A DNA stretch of 5,226 bases from Dehalococcoidia bacterium (lineage in GTDB: Bacteria > Chloroflexota > Dehalococcoidia > JACQUA01). The stretch covers positions 1 to 5,226 of the forward strand of contig JAUYHV010000288.1 of NCBI GenBank assembly GCA_030689845.1, written 5' to 3'. The notes beneath the pieces were generated by a model, which was not told the DNA's origin, ran no database searches, and saw nothing but the letters and a program-made list of their open reading frames with translations. The translations under genes were made by a program, and so were the position numbers. Within the stretch, counting starts at the first letter, position 1. Each line of letters opens with the position of its first letter. Below are positions 1 through 5,226 of this stretch, piece after piece.

Positions 1-174
1 TTAATTGTCGGCTGCGGTCCAATATTTACCCAGCCACCCGCGGCGCCAACACTGGCCGGCGTTACGCCCAGGTCTACTATGGCTCCCCCGGGTGTCGCCA
101 CCCCCAGGCCCGTTACCACACCCACCCCTTCAGTCCCCACACCCCGGCCAACAGCAACCTCGAGTGCTCCCTTC
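1..174 (+). other. Lipobox and Pro/Thr-rich stalk of the TctC lipoprotein
   Basis: The first visible codons give LIVGC, matching the [LVI]-x-[GA]-C lipobox pattern. Only four residues before the Cys are in view, so the hydrophobic core and positively charged start of the signal peptide cannot be confirmed. The following ~50 residues are rich in Pro, Thr, Ala and Ser with a twice-occurring TPRP motif, and lack the hydrophobic pattern of a folded domain. The likely role is a flexible tether between the lipidated Cys and the binding domain. The stalk is low-complexity, so its length may vary among relatives. Confidence 0.7.
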
Positions 175-1143
175 TACCAGGGGAAAACCATCGAATTTAT
201 AGTTGAGTCGGCAGCAGGCGGCGGCACCGACACTATCGCCCGCATAACATCGGGAATTATGCCCAAGTACATTCCCGGGAACCCTAAAATCGTGGTACGG
301 AACCAGCCGGGCGCAGCCGGTGGAATTGCCAATAACATTTTCTACACGAAAACAAAGCCCGACGGTTTTACGCTGCTCCAGAACTCTTCATCCCCAATTT
401 CCATGCAGCTTCGTGACCGCTCCATAATAAAATATGACCTGACCAAATACAGGCATGTGGGCAACGTCATGAGAGCTGAGAGCGTGATAATGGTCAGTAA
501 AGGACAAAAAGCCCGCCTTACCGATCCCGGGGCTAAGCCCCTGGTTGTGGGAACAAAAGAGGGCGAGGAAACGTGGAACGCAATACTTCTGTGGGGACGG
601 GAATTCCTCGGGTGGAACGTCCGCTGGATTACAGGGTTCGGCGGCACCAGTGAAATGGAACTGGCTTTCCGGCGCGGCGAAATAGATATCTTCGGAACAT
701 CCAACGCCTTTATCATCCAGCGTATGAAAGAAGAGGGTCTGGCCGAAACGATTACCACCATCGGTACCCTCAAAGACGGTAAATTCCATCGCCGTCCTGA
801 TTTTCCTGATGTTCCCGTTTTTACCGAGGTTTTGGGAGATAAGAAACCGACCGGCGTGCCCTGGCAGGCTTATCTCGCCTGGATTGGCCCAAGCATGGTT
901 GACAAATCCCTGGCCGCGCCCCCAAATACCCCCGACAATATAATGAATATTTTAACAGAATCATACGCAAAAATGGCCAAGGATACCAAGTTCGACGAGT
1001 TGATGAGGAAGATTGTCAGCGAAGCATATGATGTCGGTATCGGGAAAGAGACGGACAATAACATGAAAGAAATTCTTGACGCCCCGGAGGAAGCCCTTGA
1101 ATACGGCAGGAATTTGCAGAAGAAGTTCGATATCATAAAATGA
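1..1143 (+). CDS. tctC: TctC-family substrate-binding lipoprotein of a tripartite tricarboxylate transporter (5' end cut by window)
   Basis: This is the extracytoplasmic solute-binding subunit of a TTT uptake system, which binds a carboxylate-type ligand and delivers it to TctA/TctB. The frame is open from base 1, so the true start lies outside the window; 380 residues are visible before the TGA stop. Residues 1-5 read LIVGC, a lipobox whose Cys would be lipidated after signal peptidase II cleavage. A Pro/Thr-rich linker spans about residues 6-58. The TctC domain follows, with family signatures AGGGTD (about 72-77), NQPGAAGG (101-108) and KPDGFTLL (119-126), then a GFGGTSEMELAFRRGEIDI stretch typical of the second lobe. 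The ATG at 79 is an internal Met inside the linker with no good RBS and should not be taken as the start. Its position upstream of tctA and tctB supports the call. The family is known to bind di/tricarboxylates, amino acids, nicotinate or aromatic acids, so the ligand is not assignable here. Confidence 0.93.
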   Translation, partial: LIVGCGPIFTQPPAAPTLAGVTPRSTMAPPGVATPRPVTTPTPSVPTPRPTATSSAPFYQGKTIEFIVESAAGGGTDTIARITSGIMPKYIPGNPKIVVRNQPGAAGGIANNIFYTKTKPDGFTLLQNSSSPISMQLRDRSIIKYDLTKYRHVGNVMRAESVIMVSKGQKARLTDPGAKPLVVGTKEGEETWNAILLWGREFLGWNVRWITGFGGTSEMELAFRRGEIDIFGTSNAFIIQRMKEEGLAETITTIGTLKDGKFHRRPDFPDVPVFTEVLGDKKPTGVPWQAYLAWIGPSMVDKSLAAPPNTPDNIMNILTESYAKMAKDTKFDELMRKIVSEAYDVGIGKETDNNMKEILDAPEEALEYGRNLQKKFDIIK

Positions 1144-1237
1144 TCTCTTAAGGTATCAATTGAGAACAGTTTCATTATGAAAGGAGGTGGCCTCAAGAGT
1201 CCATCAATCAGTCACAGACATCAAAAAGTTCAGGTAG

Positions 1238-1266
1238 TTGGGCGTTTCGAAAACACGCTTTATAAA
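1238..1266 (+). promoter_or_regulatory. Possible weak sigma70/sigmaA-type promoter before the small exported protein gene
   Basis: TTGGGC at 1238-1243 and TATAAA at 1261-1266 are separated by exactly 17 bases. The -10 box matches the consensus at 5 of 6 positions and the -35 box at 3 of 6. Transcription would begin near 1273, leaving a short leader that contains the RBS at 1298-1304. No terminator was seen after tctC, so read-through from upstream may be the main source of transcript. Such matches arise by chance in AT-rich spacers. Confidence 0.22.
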
Positions 1267-1297
1267 CCTGATAACCCCAAGGCAATAAAATATCTTC

Positions 1298-1304
1298 AAG
1301 GAGG
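1298..1304 (+). promoter_or_regulatory. Strong ribosome binding site for the small exported protein
   Basis: AAGGAGG lies 6 bases before the ATG at 1311. It is a near-perfect anti-16S match and fixes this start codon. Confidence 0.85.
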
Positions 1305-1310
1305 ATTTCG

Positions 1311-1772
1311 ATGAAAAAGTACCTATTTATTTTAATGGCCCTTGTTATAGTGCTGGGTTCGGCGCTGGTGTTTACCCAGGCAAAAGCAGCGCAACAGGCT
1401 CCAGCTCCCAACTTGGTTGTCTACCCGCCCATTAGCGATCTAAACAGCAAAACCACTATTGCCATCCTGGGATCAGGGTTCACCCCCCATAATGAATACA
1501 ACATTATGTTCCACGATGGATTCGGCTCTATCGGAGCCCTGGAAGAAACTGTAGTTGCCGATGAAAGAGGCAATTTCATCGCGGGCTGGGCCCTGGGCAG
1601 GTACACCCGGGGAGGCATCCTCTGGGACGGGTCAACCGACATCATGATTGCAGACATGCAGTTCAACGTTATGGCCAGTGCTCCCGTTGCTTTCTTTACC
1701 TCGAAGAAACCTAAAGACGAATGGCCAAGCTGGGCCCTGGCAGCCACAAGCTTTTTAAAAGCACCCAAGTAA
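1311..1772 (+). CDS. Small exported protein with an Ig-like (IPT/TIG-like) strand pattern, TTT-operon associated, function unknown
   Basis: The product is 153 residues. I do not recognise it as a named family. Residues 1-26 form a clear Sec signal peptide: MKK, a hydrophobic core about 4-21, and an AKA site before AQQAPAP, with no lipobox Cys, so cleavage by signal peptidase I is expected. The mature part, about 127 residues, shows a bacterial Ig-like pattern: TTIAILGSGFTPHNEYNIMF (48-67), then DERGNFIAGW (84-93), then an alternating stretch ending IADMQFNVMASAPVAFF (113-129). GSGF-x-P and D-x-x-G-x-F are common in surface-protein Ig-like repeats. There is a short Trp-containing, Lys-rich tail (131-153). 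There are no Cys residues, no later membrane segment and no sorting signal, so it is probably released or held by a partner. It lies in the same orientation between tctC and tctA, which suggests an accessory role at the cell surface; this is inference. The start is supported by the strong RBS just upstream. Confidence 0.8.
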   Translation: MKKYLFILMALVIVLGSALVFTQAKAAQQAPAPNLVVYPPISDLNSKTTIAILGSGFTPHNEYNIMFHDGFGSIGALEETVVADERGNFIAGWALGRYTRGGILWDGSTDIMIADMQFNVMASAPVAFFTSKKPKDEWPSWALAATSFLKAPK

Positions 1773-1926
1773 AAATATCGCCAAAAGAATAACATACATT
1801 TAAATCAGTAACATAACCGGACAGCTGAAAGGCAAAAATATTACCTTCAACGTTTGGGGTAAATCAGGCGTCCTGTAATTAAGTTCATGGATGCCATATA
1901 TTGCTTTCTGCATTCGGATAATTTGT

Positions 1927-1983
1927 CGCCGGAGCCCCGGTTCACGGCGAAATAACCTGAACCGTTTTCTCGGGGCTCTGGCG
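1927..1983 (+). promoter_or_regulatory. Long GC-rich imperfect hairpin in the leader of tctA
   Basis: Arms 1927-1939 and 1971-1983 pair over 13 bases with one G-U pair (1931 with 1979). Inside, GTTCA (1940-1944) pairs with TGAAC (1958-1962), leaving a 13-base loop and an 8-base bulge (1963-1970). An alternative pairing exists between TCGCCG (1926-1931) and CGGCGA (1945-1950), which would break the long stem. No T-run follows directly, so it is not a standard intrinsic terminator. It lies 62 bases before the tctA start. Possible roles are an mRNA-processing or stability element setting different levels of binding protein and membrane protein, a cis-regulatory RNA, or a small repeat-element remnant. 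I do not match it to a known riboswitch class. The rest of the 1773-2045 spacer is AT-rich with no gene that I can support. Confidence 0.5.
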
Positions 1984-2045
1984 TACAAAGGTTTTCCTGG
2001 TTAAGGACTCCCGCCAATATAAAATTTTGACTTTGGGATAATAAT

Positions 2046-3542
2046 ATGTGGGAAGCTTCTTTAGAAGGTTTTTTACACGTCATCCAGCCGAATCTCCTGG
2101 CCCTCATGCTCATCGGCATTTCCCTGGGGACCATCGTGGCAATATTGCCCGGCATAGGAAGTACTGCCCTGATTGCCATGTCCCTTCCTTTCGCTATGAC
2201 CATGAACCCCTATGCCGCTATCGCTTTCCTGGTTTCCATGGACTGTATCTCAGGTACGGGTAGCACCATAACCTCAGTGCTTACCGGCATACCTGGCGGT
2301 TCCTCCTCCCTGGCCACGGTAGTCGACGGATTTCCCATGACTAAGAGGGGAGAAGGAGCCAGGGCCATTGGAGCCGGGTTGACGGTATCAGCCCTGGGCG
2401 GTATTTTCGGGGCAATCGTACTTACCTTCTCTATACCTATCCTCCGCCCTCTCGTCCTGGCGCTGGGTTCGCCGGAATACTTCATGCTGGCGCTCTGGGG
2501 TATCAGTATGGTAGGAGTGCTCAGCGGCAAGTCCCCGTTTAAAGGACTGGCTGCAGGATGTTTTGGCGTTTTAATAATGATGATCGGGCTCGATCCCAAG
2601 TCCGGGGTTCCAAGGTATGTTTTCGGGGAACCTTACCTCTGGGACGGTATTAAGCTGGTACTGGTAGCCCTCGGTATCTACGGGATACCTGAAGTGATCT
2701 CCATGGCAGTCGGCGGAACCAGCATCGCCCGTAAAACGACTTATGGGTCAGGTTTGATGGAAGGGATTAAAGACAGCTTCCGGCACTGGTTCTTGATGAT
2801 TCGCAGTTCTTTCATTGGCGCATGGATCGGTTTTATCCCAGGTATCGGCGGGCCTGTAGCTGCCTGGATTGCCTACGGACACGCAGCCCAGACCAGTAAA
2901 AATGGTAAGTTCGGACAAGGAGACATTCGCGGGGTTATAGCACCGGAATCCGCCAACAATTCCGTGGAAGGAGGAGCCTACATCACCGCTCTTGCCTTCG
3001 GCATCCCCGGCAGCACCGCCACCGCCCTTATACTCATCGTTTTCCTCGCGGTGGGTCTGCAGCCCGGGCCAACTATGCTGACAACACAGATAAACTACGT
3101 CTTCGCCGTAATCTGGACCCTGGTCATCGCCAATGTAATCGCCGCGAGCCTTTGCCTCGCCCTGGCAAAACCCATCTCCAAAATGGCTTTTTACCCGTTT
3201 CACTATGTCGTTCCCATAATCGTTGTTCTATGTTTCGTGGGAGCTTTTACAGCCAACAATGCCTTCGAAGACCTCATTTTGCTGCTAATATTTTCTGTCA
3301 TAGGCTACTTCATGAGGCAGCTTGGCTGGCCCAGACCTCCCATCCTCCTTGGGATAGTCCTGGGGCCCATAATGGAAAAATATCTCTGGCTTTCTTCTGC
3401 CCGTTACGGGTTTGATTGGCTGGTGCGTCCCGGGGTATTGTTACTTTTTGCGCTTATCATCGTTACCGTGATACTTGTTCCGGCGTGGCAGAAGAGGATA
3501 GACGCAAAGCAGGAAGCCTTATTAAGGAGGACCGAAGAATGA
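2046..3542 (+). CDS. tctA: TctA-family large membrane subunit of a tripartite tricarboxylate transporter
   Basis: This is the large integral-membrane subunit that forms the transport path with TctB and takes substrate from TctC; TTT systems are known as ion-coupled secondary transporters. The protein has 498 residues, the usual TctA length, and is dominated by hydrophobic segments. Family motifs appear in order: LPGIGSTALIAMSLPF (34-49), the glycine/serine-rich SGTGSTITSVLTGIPGGSSS (69-88), DGFPM (94-98), then in the second half the mirrored GFIPGIGG (262-269), IAPESANNSVEGG (298-310), FGIPGS (318-323) and GLQPGP (337-342), and finally GWPRPPILLGIVLGPIMEKYL (427-447). The two PGIG-containing halves fit the known internal duplication of the family. 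The start MWEASLEGFL aligns with normal TctA N-termini, although its upstream region (TTTGGGATAATAAT) is a poor RBS. The stop overlaps the tctB start as ATGA. The gene appears intact. Confidence 0.96.
   Translation: MWEASLEGFLHVIQPNLLALMLIGISLGTIVAILPGIGSTALIAMSLPFAMTMNPYAAIAFLVSMDCISGTGSTITSVLTGIPGGSSSLATVVDGFPMTKRGEGARAIGAGLTVSALGGIFGAIVLTFSIPILRPLVLALGSPEYFMLALWGISMVGVLSGKSPFKGLAAGCFGVLIMMIGLDPKSGVPRYVFGEPYLWDGIKLVLVALGIYGIPEVISMAVGGTSIARKTTYGSGLMEGIKDSFRHWFLMIRSSFIGAWIGFIPGIGGPVAAWIAYGHAAQTSKNGKFGQGDIRGVIAPESANNSVEGGAYITALAFGIPGSTATALILIVFLAVGLQPGPTMLTTQINYVFAVIWTLVIANVIAASLCLALAKPISKMAFYPFHYVVPIIVVLCFVGAFTANNAFEDLILLLIFSVIGYFMRQLGWPRPPILLGIVLGPIMEKYLWLSSARYGFDWLVRPGVLLLFALIIVTVILVPAWQKRIDAKQEALLRRTEE
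3524..3530 (+). promoter_or_regulatory. Ribosome binding site that fixes the tctB start
   Basis: AAGGAGG inside the last codons of tctA is 8 bases before the ATG at 3539. It selects this Met over the longer open frame that begins at 3416, whose extra N-terminal residues overlap tctA and do not resemble TctB. Confidence 0.88.
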
Positions 3543-4039
3543 AATTCAAAAAACACATGATTTTTACCCTCGTCCTCTTCGTTGCTTTTATCCTGGCTGT
3601 TATAGAGGCCTCCACCTGGCCGTTAAGAGCATCTATTCTTGTCCTTGTTCTCGGGGGCGCCGGGGCAGTTTTATTAGCAATACAGGCTTTCCTGGAACTG
3701 CGCCGTGACCCTAACGAAAGCCAAGGCCAATCCGGCATGGACATCGTTGTGGATGAAAGTGAAAAAAACAAGGAAGCAAAAAAGCGCTCTTTAATTATTT
3801 GGGCATGGTTGTTGGGACTCACCCTTGGCATCTGGCTATTTGGTTTTTTTGTAGCCATACCGATTTTTGCCTTCGCTTATCCGGTAGTGCACAAAGGACG
3901 CTGGTTCACCTCACTGGTTATAGCCATCGTTTGTTTTGCCTTGCTCTACGGCCTATTCGAGTTCGTTATGCACCTGCCCTGGCCGGACCCAAAGATACCT
4001 CCGTTTCCCTGGCTGCAAAACATAATTACCGGCAGGTAA
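3539..4039 (+). CDS. tctB: TctB-family small membrane subunit of a tripartite tricarboxylate transporter
   Basis: This is the small, poorly conserved membrane subunit that pairs with TctA. It has 166 residues, a normal length for the family. The layout is typical: a hydrophobic helix at about 7-24, a second at about 30-52, a charged loop of about 30 residues (53-83, rich in Asp, Glu, Lys), a long hydrophobic stretch at about 84-117 containing WLLGLTLGIWLFGFFVAIPI, and a last helix at about 124-145. It ends in a Pro-rich tail (HLPWPDPKIPPFPW). Recognition rests on this architecture and on the position directly after tctA more than on strict motifs. The ATG overlaps the tctA TGA (ATGA), which indicates translational coupling and suits subunits made in fixed ratio. 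The frame is open further upstream to 3416, but that part is inside tctA and has no RBS support. Confidence 0.92.
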   Translation: MKFKKHMIFTLVLFVAFILAVIEASTWPLRASILVLVLGGAGAVLLAIQAFLELRRDPNESQGQSGMDIVVDESEKNKEAKKRSLIIWAWLLGLTLGIWLFGFFVAIPIFAFAYPVVHKGRWFTSLVIAIVCFALLYGLFEFVMHLPWPDPKIPPFPWLQNIITGR

Positions 4040-4053
4040 ATTGCGGTAATTAT
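4022..4053 (+). repeat. Perfect 10-base inverted repeat across the tctB stop codon
   Basis: ATAATTACCG at 4022-4031 is the exact reverse complement of CGGTAATTAT at 4044-4053, with a 12-base spacer that contains the tctB TAA. In RNA it would fold as a moderate, AU-rich hairpin. There is no T-run directly after it, so it is not a terminator alone. It may protect the transcript 3' end, act with the terminator 27 bases further on, or be a protein-binding palindrome. Confidence 0.45.
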
Positions 4054-4079
4054 CACAAGAGCCCACCGGTTTTTATTCT

Positions 4080-4120
4080 AAGGAGCTCTAATGCTAAAAA
4101 AGTATTAGAGCTCCTTTTTT
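4080..4120 (+). terminator. Strong intrinsic terminator of the TTT operon
   Basis: Left arm 4080-4095 and right arm 4101-4116 pair over 16 bases with one G-U (4093 with 4103), closing a five-A loop, and a run of six T (4115-4120) follows on the + strand. It ends transcription 41 bases after the tctB stop. On the - strand the same stem is followed by an A-rich stretch and not by a T-run, so termination of the opposing gene here would be weaker. The right arm covers the stop and last codons of the opposite acetyl-CoA synthetase gene. Confidence 0.92.
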
Positions 4121-5226
4121 AATTTTTGGTATGCTCTTTTCACCTCATCCACCGAAGCGCCATCCTCCAGGGTGCTTAAATCACCTGTAGCGGTACCCGT
4201 GGAAATTGCCTTGAGGACCCTCCTCATTATTTTCCCGCTGCGCGTTTTTGGTAATTCACTGACGAAATAAACCTCATCAGGGGTGGCCACGGGGCCCAGC
4301 TTGATTTTTACATGCTCTATAATATCCCGTCTCAGGGTTTCCGAAGGTGTGTACATACTCTTTAATATTATGAAGATAATAATGGCTTCACCTTTAACGG
4401 GATCCGGTTTGCTGACCACAGCGGATTCGGCAACGGCGGGATGGGAGATAACCGTGTCTTCTATCTCTGCCGTCCCAAGACGGTGACCCGACACTTTTAT
4501 TACCTCGTCGCTCCTGCCCAATATCCAGAAATACCCCTCCCTGTCTTTAATAGCATAATCCCCGGTGTAAAACATACCCTTGAATTTCGACCAGTAGGTC
4601 TCTTCATATCTATGGGTGTCACCCCAGACATCCTGGAGCATACCCGGCCAGGGTTTTTTTATTACAAGATATCCCCTTTCCTCGGGTACCACAGGTTCAC
4701 CTTGGTCATTAACAACGTCGGCAGCCACTCCGGGGAGAGGAAAGGTGGCTGAACCTGGCTTTAAAGGCGGCAGGTCCAGTCCGGGTGCTGGCGCAATCAT
4801 TATCCCCCCTGTCTCTGTTTGCCACCACGTATCTATAATAGGGCAGCGTTCACCGCCGATGTTTTTGTAATACCAGAGCCATGCTTCCGGGTTGATAACC
4901 TCGCCGACACTCCCAAGCAGTTTAAGGCTGCTGAAATCATGTTTTTTCAACGAAGTCTCACCGTTCCTCATAAACATTCTTATAGCTGTTGGAGACGTAT
5001 AGAAGATAGTTACACCATATTTAGCCAGAATATCCCACCATCTGTCCAGGTCAGGGTAATCAGGGGCTCCTTCGTACATGACCAGGGCAGCCCCATGGGC
5101 CAGAGGAGCGTAAACGATTGAACTATGTCCTGTAACCCAACCAACATCGGCTGTACACCAATAAACAGAATCCTCTTTTATGTCAAACGCCCATTGATAT
5201 GCCGAGTGATTGTAAACCATGTATCC
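4105..5226 (-). CDS. acsA: AMP-forming acetyl-CoA synthetase, C-terminal part (N-terminus outside window)
   Basis: The enzyme makes acetyl-CoA from acetate, ATP and CoA through an acetyl-AMP intermediate in the cytoplasm. There are 373 visible residues, starting GYMVYN; about 279 N-terminal residues, including the Thr/Ser/Gly-rich ATP loop, lie beyond the right edge, giving a total near 650 as usual for Acs. Visible motifs in order (fragment numbering): TADVGWVTGH (25-34), YTSPTAIR (76-83), GSVGEVINPEAW (105-116), DTWWQTETGG (132-141), YTGD (220-223), the hinge and A8 region GRSDEVIKVSGHRLG (237-251), and PKTRSGKIMRR (326-336), whose Lys is the catalytic residue controlled by acetylation in known Acs. 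With a 279-residue offset, the residues known to line the acetate pocket in Salmonella Acs (V310, T311, V386, W414) all match, which favours acetate over longer acids. The Met at 5220 is internal, not the start. The TAA stop (4105-4107) is inside the terminator stem of the opposing operon. Confidence 0.95.
   Translation of the reverse strand, partial: GYMVYNHSAYQWAFDIKEDSVYWCTADVGWVTGHSSIVYAPLAHGAALVMYEGAPDYPDLDRWWDILAKYGVTIFYTSPTAIRMFMRNGETSLKKHDFSSLKLLGSVGEVINPEAWLWYYKNIGGERCPIIDTWWQTETGGIMIAPAPGLDLPPLKPGSATFPLPGVAADVVNDQGEPVVPEERGYLVIKKPWPGMLQDVWGDTHRYEETYWSKFKGMFYTGDYAIKDREGYFWILGRSDEVIKVSGHRLGTAEIEDTVISHPAVAESAVVSKPDPVKGEAIIIFIILKSMYTPSETLRRDIIEHVKIKLGPVATPDEVYFVSELPKTRSGKIMRRVLKAISTGTATGDLSTLEDGASVDEVKRAYQKLKKEL

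Noticed and set aside
79..81. ATG at 79 as the start of the TctC gene
   Set aside because: The frame is open to the window edge, a lipobox lies upstream in frame, no RBS precedes this ATG, and starting there would leave a secreted protein without an export signal.
388..789. Overlapping open frames of 133 and 143 residues on the - strand inside tctC (342-789)
   Set aside because: Both lie opposite a clear TctC domain and show no family features; the coding signal is on the + strand.
1927..1983. Hairpin before tctA as an intrinsic terminator
   Set aside because: The stem is strong, but the bases after it (TACAAAGGTTTTCC) lack the immediate T-run needed, so termination there is not supported.
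2018..2023. TATAAA as the -10 box of a tctA promoter
   Set aside because: No acceptable -35 box is found 16-18 bases upstream; the spacer is simply AT-rich there.
1800..2203. Open frames on the - strand across the gap before tctA
   Set aside because: The predicted proteins are Arg- and Met-rich without domains, cross the hairpin, and one runs into the tctA start region; no convincing RBS or motif.
2748..3203. 151-residue open frame on the - strand inside tctA
   Set aside because: It is antisense to a well-conserved transporter gene, has no recognisable motif and is best explained as a shadow of the real frame.
3416..3538. Longer N-terminus for tctB starting at 3416
   Set aside because: It would overlap tctA by about 127 bases, gives a Cys/Arg-rich sequence unlike TctB, and has no RBS, while the ATG at 3539 has a strong one.

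Overview
The window holds a tripartite tricarboxylate transporter (TTT) operon on the + strand, and converging on it from the - strand, the C-terminal part of an AMP-forming acetyl-CoA synthetase gene. Roughly balanced base composition, strong AAGGAGG-type ribosome binding sites, ATGA gene overlap, and a solute-binding protein that appears to be lipid-anchored all fit a Gram-positive (Firmicutes/Clostridia-like) bacterium. That assignment is an inference; no rRNA or other phylogenetic marker is present.

Layout: (1) 1-1143, tctC, the extracytoplasmic binding protein. It is cut by the left edge; the frame is open from base 1 and begins with a lipobox (LIVGC), followed by a Pro/Thr-rich stalk and then the TctC domain. 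(2) 1144-1310, a 167-base gap with a possible weak promoter and a strong RBS. (3) 1311-1772, a small exported protein of 153 residues with an Ig-like strand pattern. I do not recognise it as a standard TTT subunit. (4) 1773-2045, a 273-base gap dominated by a long GC-rich imperfect hairpin (1927-1983). (5) 2046-3542, tctA, the large membrane subunit. (6) 3539-4039, tctB, the small membrane subunit, translationally coupled to tctA. (7) 4040-4104, a short convergent spacer with a strong terminator whose stem runs into the last codons of the opposite gene. (8) 4105-5226 on the - strand, the acetyl-CoA synthetase, cut by the right edge.

How it works together: TctC would capture a carboxylate (or another small anion) outside the membrane and hand it to the TctA/TctB membrane complex for secondary, ion-coupled uptake. 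The substrate cannot be read from the sequence. The small Ig-like protein sits between the binding-protein gene and the membrane genes, so it may be an accessory surface factor. The synthetase would activate acetate to acetyl-CoA; it is transcribed in the opposite direction, so it is a neighbour and not an operon member. No mobile element, tRNA, rRNA or CRISPR array was seen. The most unusual points are the extra secreted protein inside the TTT operon, the large hairpin in front of tctA, and the terminator shared with the opposing coding end.
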